DNA from: Myxococcales bacterium | Lineage (GTDB): Bacteria; Myxococcota_A; UBA796; SXON01 | DNA length: 33,076 nucleotides | Reading direction: 5' to 3' | NCBI GenBank assembly: GCA_009692605.1 | Contig: SHYV01000022.1 | Location: forward strand, 1-33,076 | In this document: piece after piece, positions 7,488 to 14,789 of the stretch | Position numbering within the stretch: the stretch's first letter is position 1 | Layout of the letters: each line of letters opens with the position of its first letter | Notes under the pieces: model-generated | Told to the model about the DNA's origin: nothing | The model's input: only the letters and a program-made list of their open reading frames with translations | Databases searched by the model: none | Translations under genes and position numbers: made by a program

Positions 7488-7503
7488 ACGCAACGTTGCG
7501 TTC
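7486..7503. promoter_or_regulatory. Perfect 18-bp palindrome, candidate operator
   Basis: The sequence GAACGCAACGTTGCGTTC equals its own reverse complement. It overlaps the CARF stop codon and lies at the start of the 71-base gap before the ADP-ribosylglycohydrolase/phosphatase gene. With no loop it is a poor RNA hairpin but a good dimeric protein-binding site. Binding by the winged-helix-like part of the CARF protein is inference. Confidence 0.5.
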
Positions 7504-7522
7504 GCCCGCGAGCGGTGACCAG

Positions 7523-7545
7523 GGGGGTACATGTGTGGCACCCCC
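7523..7545 (+). promoter_or_regulatory. Possible leader stem-loop upstream of a ribosome binding site
   Basis: GGGGGT (7523-7528) can pair with ACCCCC (7540-7545) around an 11-base loop, ending 3 bases before the GGAG ribosome binding site (7549-7552) of the downstream gene. It could affect translation or be chance pairing in GC-rich DNA. Confidence 0.25.
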
Positions 7546-7558
7546 AACGGAGCATCCC

Positions 7559-9202
7559 ATGTCCTTCACCGACCGTTCAACCGCCGCGTTCCTCGGCCTC
7601 GCCCTCGGTGACGCCTGGGGTCGCCCCCTCGAATTCCTCCGCGGTCACAGCGTGCAGACCCGCCCGGTCGACACGTCCAGCGGCGTATTTCGCTGGACGG
7701 ACGATACGCACATGTCGATGTACCTGGCGGAAGCCGTGCTGGCCCAAGGCCCCGACCGGCTCGTCGACGATGCCTTCGGAGCCGCGGTCGGCGAGGCGTT
7801 CTCGCGCTGGCTGGACGACCCGCTGACCCCGTCCACAGCGCCCGGCTCCACCTGCATAGCGGGTGCTCGCGCGTGGCGGAGCACCCGGGACTGGCGCACC
7901 AGCGGCGTGCACGGCTCGGATGGCTGCGGGGCGGTGATGCGCGTCGCTCCGATCGCGATCGCCTTCGCGGGGGAGGAGCTGGACCGTGCGGCCCACATCT
8001 CCGCCGTGCTCACCCACGGCCACGAGAACGCGGTCCACTCCGCGATGGCGTTGTCCCGGCTGGTCCGCTCGCTTCTGGATGGGCACCCCTTGAACGCGGA
8101 CCGTGTCGAGGCCGCGCTGCTCGGCCTGCCTGAGGACGGGGCGACCGCTCGTGCGCTCCGCGCGGCCGTGAAGCTCGCCAGCACGGCCCCGGATCGTCTG
8201 GACGAAGACGCCATCCCGCCCGGGGATGGGGGATGGCGCAGTCCAAGCGCCGTCGGCCTCGCGGTCGCTGCCGCGCTGCGGTGGCGCGACGACGTCCCGA
8301 CCGCCATCGAGAAGTCGGCCCGCATCGATGGAGACAGCGACTCGGTCGCTGCGATCGCCGGGCTCATCCTGGGCGCCGCGCTCGGCACCGCCGCCCTCCC
8401 CGTCGCCTGGCTTGAGGCGCTCCCGGAGCGGGCCCGCCTCGAACAGCTCGCCCGCGACCTTGCGGTACGGGGTCAGCCCTGGCTCGTGGTCGCCGACCTA
8501 CACGGCCGCCTCGACCGCTTCGAGTCGGCCGTGCGACGGGTCGAGCAAGTGCCGCACATGCGCCTTGCGCTGCTCGGCGACTATGTCGACAACGGTCCAG
8601 ACATCGCGGCCTTGCTCGACCGGATCATCGCGATGAAGGAGGAGTGGGGTGACCGTCTCGTCACCATCGCCGGCAACCACGACGTCACGTGCAGCCAGGC
8701 GCTTGCTTCGGTCGGCACAGCGGACGAAGCGTTCTGGGCGGCGCGCTGGCCGAGTCATTGGAACCCGGGGATGGGCACCCCGGACGTCTATCGGGCCCGG
8801 AGCATCCCCGAGCTTGCCCGCAAGATGCCCGCGGCACACCAGGACTTTCTTCGCGCGCTGCCGTGGACGCACGACACCGGGCGGTACCTGTTCGTGCACG
8901 CCGGGATGCAGCCGGGGCCGCTCGCGCCGCAGGTGGCGCAGCTCGCCGAGCGGCGGGTGGGACCGGGGGCTCATGCCGAGGGCGGTCGGGACGTACGCCA
9001 GCCGCCCCACTTGCGCGGCCGGTCGCTGAAGCAGACGGCAGACGCTTCCTGGGACCGCGTGGTCGTGACCGGTCACTCACGGCACATCCCGAGCCCGTGC
9101 TGGGAAGGGCCAAACCGGCTGGCCTTGCACGCGACCGATCGGCCGGCTGAGCCAGTTTACGCGGTGGAGCTACCGGAGCGGGGCGGGGTGGTCGCGCTGT
9201 GA
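7559..9202 (+). CDS. ADP-ribosylglycohydrolase / calcineurin-like phosphatase fusion
   Basis: The ATG at 7559 has a GGAG site 6 bases upstream and gives 547 residues. Residues 1-303 are an ADP-ribosylglycohydrolase (DraG/ARH fold): GLALGDAWG near 13-21, metal-binding TDDT (47-50), an SDGCGAVMR motif (120-128), and IDGDSDSVAAIAG (256-268), which supplies the second set of Asp ligands for the binuclear Mg/Mn site. Residues 308-547 are a metallophosphatase: DLHG (313-316), GDYVDNG (340-346), GNHD (372-375), FVHAG (445-449) and TGHSRH (504-509), close to the PPP/Ser-Thr or polynucleotide-phosphatase branch. The first domain removes ADP-ribose from a modified target; the second hydrolyses a phosphomonoester or diester. 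A plausible joint role is removing and processing a nucleotide-derived modification. It sits just downstream of the CARF gene on the same strand. Confidence 0.9.
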   Translation: MSFTDRSTAAFLGLALGDAWGRPLEFLRGHSVQTRPVDTSSGVFRWTDDTHMSMYLAEAVLAQGPDRLVDDAFGAAVGEAFSRWLDDPLTPSTAPGSTCIAGARAWRSTRDWRTSGVHGSDGCGAVMRVAPIAIAFAGEELDRAAHISAVLTHGHENAVHSAMALSRLVRSLLDGHPLNADRVEAALLGLPEDGATARALRAAVKLASTAPDRLDEDAIPPGDGGWRSPSAVGLAVAAALRWRDDVPTAIEKSARIDGDSDSVAAIAGLILGAALGTAALPVAWLEALPERARLEQLARDLAVRGQPWLVVADLHGRLDRFESAVRRVEQVPHMRLALLGDYVDNGPDIAALLDRIIAMKEEWGDRLVTIAGNHDVTCSQALASVGTADEAFWAARWPSHWNPGMGTPDVYRARSIPELARKMPAAHQDFLRALPWTHDTGRYLFVHAGMQPGPLAPQVAQLAERRVGPGAHAEGGRDVRQPPHLRGRSLKQTADASWDRVVVTGHSRHIPSPCWEGPNRLALHATDRPAEPVYAVELPERGGVVAL

Positions 9203-9210
9203 ACCAGGGT

Positions 9211-9236
9211 CTCCGTCACGGGCCTCCGTCACGGGC
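9211..9236. repeat. 13-nt perfect tandem duplication at the PhoX 3' end
   Basis: CTCCGTCACGGGC occurs twice in direct succession (9211-9223 and 9224-9236). The stop codon of the minus-strand PhoX gene lies in the second unit, so the first unit is a downstream copy in the gap between convergent genes. Confidence 0.9.
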
Positions 9237-11031
9237 GCTCCGGAAACGGCCCGTACACCCCCGCGATGCTGTGCCGCTCGGCCTCGGTCGCCGCCGGGTC
9301 CTTTGAGAGCGGGTGCTGGACCGAGACCGAGAGGTAGCTGTAGCCGCCCACGCCCTCGGTCCAACGCAGCCCGCTCACCTCTGCGCCGCGCGGAACGGTC
9401 ATCGCCCGAGTCAGGCCTTTGGATTGGACGTCGTAGAGCCACAGCGCGTTGTTCACGTGGCGGCCGGTGTCCTCGGCCACTGCCAGGGTCCCCATCCCAG
9501 TCAGCCACGCCAGGTTGTCCGGGTTGGCGATGCCGTCGTCGGCGCAGCGATCCCCATCGGGTTGCCCGGCCAGCAACAGGCTGGCTCGCGTGGCGACGTA
9601 TTCGCCTTGGGGTCCACCGGGCGGGCCGGTCCCGACGTCCATCGCCCAAACACCTCCGCACAGGTTCCGTTGCTCGTTCAGGTCATCCCGCCCTGCTGCG
9701 TCCCAGATGGGATCGGCGGCGGTCACGCCCTTGTCCATCCGGGTCATCGCCATGAACAGGGTGTGGGTCTCGGGCGCGTAGGCGAGCCCCTCGGTCTTGA
9801 TGAACTCGGTGGTCGCGCCAGCCAGCGCTGCGCTGCGCCGGGACTCCAGACGGCTGGCTACGCCCTCCATCCCCGGGCGCACCCGGAGGCACTCTGGTCC
9901 CCAGCTCACCCGCACGAACTCGAGCCCTTCCGGGCAGCGTGTGCCATCCGGCTCCGCTACGTCGTACAGCGCGGTGAACGGCTCCCGGCGCGCGACGAAG
10001 GCCTCCACCTCCGCGTCCGTCGCGTGCCCGAGCGAGACCCAACGCACGTCGTAGCCCCCGCCCTCTCCATTCGACTGCTCTGCGCTCCACTGCGCGGCGT
10101 AGAGCGTACCGGCGGTGAGGTCCCGCGGCGTATCCGTCTGGTACAAGAAGAAGCCGCCGGCGGTCGCTGTGTCGTCGGTCATGTAGACGGTGCGGTCGTC
10201 GGGCATGACCACCCCAAGCTCGTGGGAGAAGCGCCCCATCGCCCATCGGCGCGCGGCTGGGCCGGTGGACGGCACCTCGATCATCCAGCCGTACAACCAC
10301 GGGTGGGCCTCGCCCAGCCCTCCGTCCCACCATCCTGAAAGCTCGTTGTAGTCCTCGAAGTTGTCCGAGAGCGTGCCGTCCGGCAGCAGCTTACGCACGT
10401 CCCCCTCGTACTCCTCCCCGGCGAGGTGGGTGTCCCACGAGGTCTCGGTCCCGGCGCAAAAGGTGTTGCCACCGTCGATCGGTCGGGTGTCCACGGCCCG
10501 GGTGGACGTGGCCAGCAGGGCGCCGTCTGCGGCCTGATCCAGCGCCGTCATGTAGATGGCGCCCGGCTGGCATTCGAAGTGGCTGATCATGCTGAGCCCG
10601 GCGGTGGACTGCCAGATGCCCGTGTAGTCCAGCCCCTCGCACAACCCCAGCGGGGCGCCCGATCGGCTCACCCGGGCACCGAACACGCCGCTGCCGATGC
10701 GGTCCCCGGTTCGCGCGAGCGCCTGGAAGCCGATCGCGAAGGGTCGACCGTCGAGCGTAGCCTGGCTGGAGGCTTGAACGGCGCGCTGGGCCTCGCCGGA
10801 GGGCACCGGGACTCCGGCCACCGACAGAGCTCGCTTCGTTAGGCTGGGCGGCCCGTCCACTGCCGGTGGGTTCGCGCGGGGGGCCTCGACTTGACCCGAG
10901 GTGGTGTGGTGGCAGGCGGGCAGGGCGCGGGCCCCGGCCAGGCTGGCGACCAGACCGCCGAGCAGGGCGAGGGGCCTGACGACGGGCCGGGCGAGGGGCC
11001 GGGCGAGGGGCCGGGGAACAGGGGTGCGCAT
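9229..11031 (-). CDS. PhoX-family (DUF839) alkaline phosphatase-like protein
   Basis: From the ATG at 11031 the product is 600 residues; the ORF-track start adds 70 residues without family character. Motifs matching PhoX proteins occur in order: GNTFCAGTETSWDTHLAGEE (the family's CxGGxTPWGTxLTxEE region), YGWMIEVP, GRFSHE, VYMTDDTATAGGFFLY, TEFIKTEGLAYAP and NPDNLAW. PhoX enzymes are secreted, calcium/iron-dependent phosphomonoesterases built on a beta-propeller. The N-terminus is an odd signal region, with a RPLARPLARPVVRPLALL repeat before a hydrophobic stretch and ACHH; there is no twin-arginine pair, unlike typical Tat-exported PhoX, so the export route is uncertain. Catalytic activity is inferred from the family. 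A 122-base gap separates it from the DUF5522 gene, so it may have its own promoter. Confidence 0.85.
   Translation of the reverse strand: MRTPVPRPLARPLARPVVRPLALLGGLVASLAGARALPACHHTTSGQVEAPRANPPAVDGPPSLTKRALSVAGVPVPSGEAQRAVQASSQATLDGRPFAIGFQALARTGDRIGSGVFGARVSRSGAPLGLCEGLDYTGIWQSTAGLSMISHFECQPGAIYMTALDQAADGALLATSTRAVDTRPIDGGNTFCAGTETSWDTHLAGEEYEGDVRKLLPDGTLSDNFEDYNELSGWWDGGLGEAHPWLYGWMIEVPSTGPAARRWAMGRFSHELGVVMPDDRTVYMTDDTATAGGFFLYQTDTPRDLTAGTLYAAQWSAEQSNGEGGGYDVRWVSLGHATDAEVEAFVARREPFTALYDVAEPDGTRCPEGLEFVRVSWGPECLRVRPGMEGVASRLESRRSAALAGATTEFIKTEGLAYAPETHTLFMAMTRMDKGVTAADPIWDAAGRDDLNEQRNLCGGVWAMDVGTGPPGGPQGEYVATRASLLLAGQPDGDRCADDGIANPDNLAWLTGMGTLAVAEDTGRHVNNALWLYDVQSKGLTRAMTVPRGAEVSGLRWTEGVGGYSYLSVSVQHPLSKDPAATEAERHSIAGVYGPFPERP
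10972..11019 (-). repeat. 12-nt in-frame repeat in the PhoX signal region (4 units)
   Basis: Four 12-base units related to GGGCCGGGCGAG (two identical) encode the RPLA/RPVV repeats at the start of the PhoX-like protein, just ahead of its hydrophobic core. Copy-number change would lengthen the signal n-region without frameshift. Confidence 0.85.
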
Positions 11032-11153
11032 GCCGTTGGGGTATCGCCGCTGGGGTTCAAAGCCCGTTGACATGGATGAGCTCGCGGCGACGCTCGCCAC
11101 CCTGCTCAATCCGGCGGGGCAGGTGGTGCCGGGCGTGGTGGGCGCCCCCCGGA

Positions 11154-11381
11154 TCACCGCTCGGACCTGCACCCTCTGGAGCGCCCGATCGCCCCGGACT
11201 CGAGGGTGTAGGGACAGTGCCTGCAGCCGTTCCCGCAGCACTGCCCGCGCCGCCGCAGGGAGCCCGCCGTCATCACGAAATATCCGGTGAGGGGGTCGAT
11301 GTAGCCGTCCTTCTGGGCATCGTCGGCGCGGTTGTGCGCGGCGAGGACACGAGGATCGAGGTCGTCGGGCGAATCAGACAT
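11154..11381 (-). CDS. DUF5522-family small cysteine-rich protein
   Basis: The ATG at 11381 gives 75 residues, replacing the longer ORF-track start inside the upstream MFS gene. The central part (AHNRADDAQKDGYIDPLTGYFVMTA, then RRRGQCCGNGCRHCPY) matches the DUF5522 pattern I know: a DGYIDPxTGxxVxTAxxLxxRGxCCGxGCRHCPY core. The CCxxxCxxC cluster suggests zinc or iron-sulfur binding; function is unknown. About 17 residues after the CPY motif (LESGAIGRSRGCRSER) are probably non-conserved. The start overlaps the stop of the AmpG-like gene by 8 bases, so it is the tail of that operon. The 122 bases beyond it, up to the PhoX gene, hold no gene I can support. Confidence 0.85.
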   Translation of the reverse strand: MSDSPDDLDPRVLAAHNRADDAQKDGYIDPLTGYFVMTAGSLRRRGQCCGNGCRHCPYTLESGAIGRSRGCRSER

Positions 11382-12594
11382 CGTCGTACTTTGCGACCAC
11401 CCGCGGTGCGAGCGCGAGGGCCGGTAACGCGAGCGCGAACGAGAACATGAACCAGGTGAAGTAGCCCCACTGTTCGACACCCACCCCCGAGATCGCGCCG
11501 GAGAGCGAGCGGGTGAGCCCGAGGATGCCCGACAGGATCGCCCAGCGCGTCGCGAGGCCACCGGTGTCGGCCTCGCCCGCCCCGCGGCACGCCCGCATGC
11601 TCAAGGACATCATCGCCGCGCTGCCGAGCCCGGCGGTGAGGCTCTCGGCGATCGACGCAGCGATCGCGCTGGGGACCCCGCCCACCAGCGCTGCGAGCGC
11701 GTAGCCAAGGTTGGAGAGCGCCTGGGTGACGCCCAGCCCCACAAACATGGAGCGCATCCCGAAACGGCTCACGAGCGCACCGCCGAACACCGCGCCGAGC
11801 GCGGTCAGCACGCTCCCTCCGGTGGTGGAGATGATGCCGACCTCGCCTGCATCGAGCCCCGCCGAGAGCAGGAAGGGCCGGGTCATCGGCGCCATCGCGC
11901 TGTCCCCCAGCTTGAACAGCAGGACGAGGGCGAACAGTTGCCACGTTCCAGGTCTCGAGAGCCACTCCCCGAGCACCCGCCCGAAGGCCGGGGTGGACTC
12001 GTTGGCCACCTGCTTGACGCGCTTCAGCGACCAGACGCTGGCCATCACCAGCAGTTGAAGCACGACCACGATCTCAAAGGCGAGGTTCCATCCCCACCGA
12101 CTCCCGATCCAGGTCGCGCCTCCACCGGCGAGCGCCATCGCGCCCCGGTACGCGGCGATGCGCACCCCGGTGATGCGGCCCTGCTCCGTCGGAGGTACTC
12201 GGGCCACGATGTAGGCGTCAATCGCGATGTCTGCCGTCGCGCTGCCCAGCGCGGTGAGCACCAGCAGCGGCACCAGCCCCGGTGACGATCCGTCCACCTG
12301 CGTCAGCCCAGCGATGCCGCCCGCCGCGAGGGTCATGCCGAGCACGATCCAGCGGTGCCAGTCGCCGACCCGGTCTACGAATGGCGCCCAGAGCGGCTTG
12401 AGCGTCCATGGCAGCCCGACCAGGGTGAGCGCCCCGAGGCTGGCGAGGTCGGTGCCCTGCACTCGAAGCCAGATCGGGACCAGCTCATGGATCACCCCGA
12501 ACGGCACCCCTGAGGCGAACTCCAACACGAGGGTCGCGAAGAACAGGTCGCGAAATCGCTCGTGTGGTTGTGGTTTTTCGGCGGGCTGCGTCAA
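11374..12594 (-). CDS. AmpG-like major facilitator superfamily permease
   Basis: This is a 406-residue integral membrane protein with about 12 hydrophobic segments. The N-terminus (RDLFFATLVLEFASGVPFGVIHELVPIWL) and the loop after TM2 (LASLGALTLVGLPWTLKPLWAPFVDRVG) closely follow the AmpG/muropeptide-permease and acetyl-CoA transporter branch. That family moves anhydromuropeptides or related molecules into the cytoplasm; the substrate here is not certain. The start is TTG, overlapping the deacetylase stop as TTGA, with GGAG 5 bases upstream. A polysaccharide deacetylase directly upstream makes a cell-envelope polymer role, such as recycling of modified sugar fragments, reasonable but unproven. 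Confidence 0.85.
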   Translation of the reverse strand: MTQPAEKPQPHERFRDLFFATLVLEFASGVPFGVIHELVPIWLRVQGTDLASLGALTLVGLPWTLKPLWAPFVDRVGDWHRWIVLGMTLAAGGIAGLTQVDGSSPGLVPLLVLTALGSATADIAIDAYIVARVPPTEQGRITGVRIAAYRGAMALAGGGATWIGSRWGWNLAFEIVVVLQLLVMASVWSLKRVKQVANESTPAFGRVLGEWLSRPGTWQLFALVLLFKLGDSAMAPMTRPFLLSAGLDAGEVGIISTTGGSVLTALGAVFGGALVSRFGMRSMFVGLGVTQALSNLGYALAALVGGVPSAIAASIAESLTAGLGSAAMMSLSMRACRGAGEADTGGLATRWAILSGILGLTRSLSGAISGVGVEQWGYFTWFMFSFALALPALALAPRVVAKYDDV

Positions 12595-13361
12595 CCGGGC
12601 TCCATCGCGGAGGTCAGCGTGGACGCGGTGATCCCCCGGCGGTCCCAGTCCTCGAGGATCTCGGGGAGGAGTGATCGGGCATACCCGGGGCCGTCGTGCA
12701 GCAGGACGATGTCCGTCCCGACTGCCTTGGCGCAGCGAGCGAGGATGCTCCGGGGGCTCGCGAAGCCGCCGTCACCGGTTCGCACCGAACACCATGCGAT
12801 CGGCAGCCCGGCTGCGCTGGCGGAGGCGTAGACCCGTGGGCTGACGGCGCCGAAAGGAGGGCGGAACCAGCGCACCGGGGCCCCCGTCAGCTGGGAAAGG
12901 CGGTCGGCCGCGGCTAGGAGTTGGACGGCTCCGCGGGCGGGCGGAAGGACGGTGAACCGCGCGTCGTGGGCCGGACCGTGCAGCGCGACCTCGTGGCCGG
13001 CGTCGGCCAGCGCGCGGGCGAGGGCCGCGTGTCGCTCGGCGCGGTCTCCGAGCAGGAAGAAGGTGGCGTGGGCGTTTGCCTTCGCGAGCGCTTCGAGGAT
13101 GGGGGGTGTAGACACCGGGTCCGGGCCGTCGTCGATGGTCAGCGCGAGGCGGCCAGGGTGCTTCGCGCGGCAGACCGCCTCGCCGAACCAGCATAGGTCC
13201 GGACGGGCCGACCCGAGCGCGACCGCCCCGACAACGCCCGCCAGCGCGACCCCGCCGAGCGCGGTCGCGAGCGAGGCGCTGATCAGCCCCATCGCTGCCG
13301 CGCCGCCGGCGGATATCCCAGCGGACCCGAGGGCGAGCACTGCCGGCTGCAGGGGCTTCAT
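12591..13361 (-). CDS. NodB-type polysaccharide deacetylase
   Basis: The ATG at 13361 overlaps the upstream stop (ATGA) and gives 256 residues, preferred over the ORF-track start at 13379. An N-terminal hydrophobic region of about 50 residues, Ala/Gly-rich, probably forms one or two membrane helices and anchors the enzyme. The NodB domain follows: LTIDDGPDP (motif 1, catalytic Asp and metal Asp), HGPAHD (motif 2, two metal His), RWFRPPFGAVSPRV (motif 3) and DIVLLHDGPG (motif 5 His). These enzymes remove N- or O-acetyl groups from chitin-like polymers, peptidoglycan or exopolysaccharide using zinc. The substrate cannot be told from sequence. The gene is coupled both to the radical-SAM-like gene upstream and to the AmpG-like permease downstream. 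Confidence 0.9.
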   Translation of the reverse strand: MKPLQPAVLALGSAGISAGGAAAMGLISASLATALGGVALAGVVGAVALGSARPDLCWFGEAVCRAKHPGRLALTIDDGPDPVSTPPILEALAKANAHATFFLLGDRAERHAALARALADAGHEVALHGPAHDARFTVLPPARGAVQLLAAADRLSQLTGAPVRWFRPPFGAVSPRVYASASAAGLPIAWCSVRTGDGGFASPRSILARCAKAVGTDIVLLHDGPGYARSLLPEILEDWDRRGITASTLTSAMEPG

Positions 13362-14242
13362 CTTGCTTCGGAGTGCCAACAGACGCGGTCACACGCGACA
13401 ATAGCCGCGCGGTGGGCCTCGAGGTCTCCCCAGGCCGCTTTGGGGTCGCCAGCGCCATCCTTCCAGCGGCAGCAGCGGACCCCGCCGGCATCAAGCAGGA
13501 TGCGGCCCCCGATCCTGCATCTTCCGGAGTCTCGGGGGTAGCCGGGCGCGTCGCCGCTGGAGACCGCGGCCAGCTTGTCGAGGGCCGGCCAGATCGCTGG
13601 GTCGGTCCGGTTGAACGACGCGACGACCTCACGGAGCGGCCAGACCCGCGCTGCCGCGACCGAGCCTGCCCCGACCGCGCTTGCCCCGACCGCGCTTGCC
13701 CCGACCGCGAGGGTGCGCCAGCCCGGCTCAACCCGCACGCCGTCGGCGCCAGCGGCCATCAGCGCCCTCGCCAGCTCCACGGATGCGTCAGCCGGCAACG
13801 CGGCTTCCAGGTCCACCCTCGCGTCCCGGGACGACCGGACCGTGGCGAGGGCAGAAATGGCGGCGGTCGTGGGTTCGTGCACGATCACCCGTCGGGCTCC
13901 CCCGTCGATGATCCCCGCCGCGACTCGCGCATCGAGGCCATCCCCCGCGATTCGGACCGTGACCGGCGCGTCCAGCCGATGACAGAAGCGGATGAGCTCG
14001 CCGAGAACGGGGTCTCCCGAGCGCGCGATCACCGTGACAGGCAGCGCTCCGTGTGCCATGAACACGTCGAGCACGCGACTCTGCCACTCGCCGAGCGGCC
14101 GGCTGTTGCCATCAAGGTCGATGTCGAGCCGCGCCGGCCCGTCGAGCCGGCCGAGCCTACGGCGCGCCCACGCCGGAAGCTCGCCCACCCTGCGCCGCAC
14201 GGCTGCCCGGCTCTGCACTTGGAGCCGTGTGAGCGCGTTCAT
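13358..14242 (-). CDS. Radical-SAM-like protein lacking the CX3CX2C cluster, with SPASM-like C-terminus
   Basis: This is a 294-residue protein of alternating strands and helices (LDIDLDGN, VTVIARSGDPVLGELIRF, VTVRIAGDGLDARVAAGIIDGGARRVIVH), as in a partial TIM barrel of the radical SAM type. No CX3CX2C motif is present in the expected N-terminal position; LDGNSRPLGEW stands there instead. The C-terminus has CX10GX4C (RCRIGGRILLDAGGVRCC) and a later CX3C (ACDRVCW), which resemble a reduced SPASM domain. I infer a degenerate family member that may still bind an auxiliary cluster or a peptide, but not SAM cleavage chemistry. A three-unit VGASA repeat interrupts the middle. It lies 18 bases after the lipoprotein gene and overlaps the deacetylase start. 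Resemblance is by eye and should be treated as tentative. Confidence 0.55.
   Translation of the reverse strand: MNALTRLQVQSRAAVRRRVGELPAWARRRLGRLDGPARLDIDLDGNSRPLGEWQSRVLDVFMAHGALPVTVIARSGDPVLGELIRFCHRLDAPVTVRIAGDGLDARVAAGIIDGGARRVIVHEPTTAAISALATVRSSRDARVDLEAALPADASVELARALMAAGADGVRVEPGWRTLAVGASAVGASAVGAGSVAAARVWPLREVVASFNRTDPAIWPALDKLAAVSSGDAPGYPRDSGRCRIGGRILLDAGGVRCCRWKDGAGDPKAAWGDLEAHRAAIVACDRVCWHSEAR
13665..13709 (-). repeat. 15-nt in-frame tandem repeat (3 units)
   Basis: Three 15-base units on the plus strand (CCTGCCCCGACCGCG, then CTTGCCCCGACCGCG twice) encode the repeated AVGAS segment in the radical-SAM-like protein. Two units are identical. Confidence 0.9.
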
Positions 14243-14260
14243 CGGCGATCCCCCGCTGGG

Positions 14261-14740
14261 TCAGGGGTACACGTCAACGTGGACCCCCGCTGGCCCGAGC
14301 AGCCGCTCGAGGTGATCCGCGGCGGCGGCTTCTTCGTCGAGGGCCATGCCGGCGCCGGTCACCGCCTTGTCGAACGCCTCTCGGTCTTGCGCCTTCCATG
14401 CGGTCACCACCGCGCTGTACGCCTCGGAGCGGTGCTTCCAGGCCGTGACGAGCTCGGCGTGCGCGCCGGCGACGTGCACGTTTAACGGGTGCACCTGAGC
14501 CGCGCCGGCGGCTATCGCGGCCGCAGCCGAAAGGGCCGGCTCGGAGACCACCGCGGCCACCGCCTTTGCGTCGGCCTCTTTCTTCTTGACCTTGCTGGCG
14601 AGCTGCAGCAGCTGCTCCCCGAGCGCCCGGTTCTGGGCGAACAGGGGTGTCATCTCCTCGACGTAGGCCTCGCCGGCTTCAGCGATCGGGTTGCCAGCGC
14701 ACGCGAGCGCCAGCAGCAATGCGAGAGGGAATGGGGACAT
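14261..14740 (-). CDS. Probable lipoprotein, helical, unknown function
   Basis: The ATG at 14740 gives 159 residues; the longer ORF-track start would run into the divergent kinase gene. The N-terminus (MSPFPLALLLALACAGNP) is a short signal sequence with a Cys after LALA, an acceptable though not ideal lipobox. The rest is strongly helical and Ala-rich (RALGEQLLQLASKVKKKEADAKAVAAVV; EAFDKAVTGAGMALDEEAAAADHLERLL), suggesting a periplasmic helical bundle. I recognise no family. It is probably the first gene of the minus-strand operon leading to the radical-SAM-like protein and deacetylase. Its start is 49 bases from the divergent histidine kinase start, so the two promoters must overlap. Confidence 0.65.
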   Translation of the reverse strand: MSPFPLALLLALACAGNPIAEAGEAYVEEMTPLFAQNRALGEQLLQLASKVKKKEADAKAVAAVVSEPALSAAAAIAAGAAQVHPLNVHVAGAHAELVTAWKHRSEAYSAVVTAWKAQDREAFDKAVTGAGMALDEEAAAADHLERLLGPAGVHVDVYP

Positions 14741-14789
14741 CGCCGGGCAGGGTAACCGGGGCCCGGCGGCGGCGGGATACCTCGTTGCG

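Noticed and set aside
7082-7558. N-terminal extension of the ARH-phosphatase ORF
   Set aside because: It overlaps the CARF gene out of frame, is Arg/Gly-rich, and the ATG at 7559 has a good ribosome binding site and starts at the family N-terminus.
11072-11153. Possible small plus-strand gene beginning MDELAATLATLLNPAGQ
   Set aside because: The first 30 residues look protein-like but the frame continues antisense into the DUF5522 gene as Arg/Ser-rich sequence; no ribosome site or family support. It could be a gene remnant but cannot be shown.
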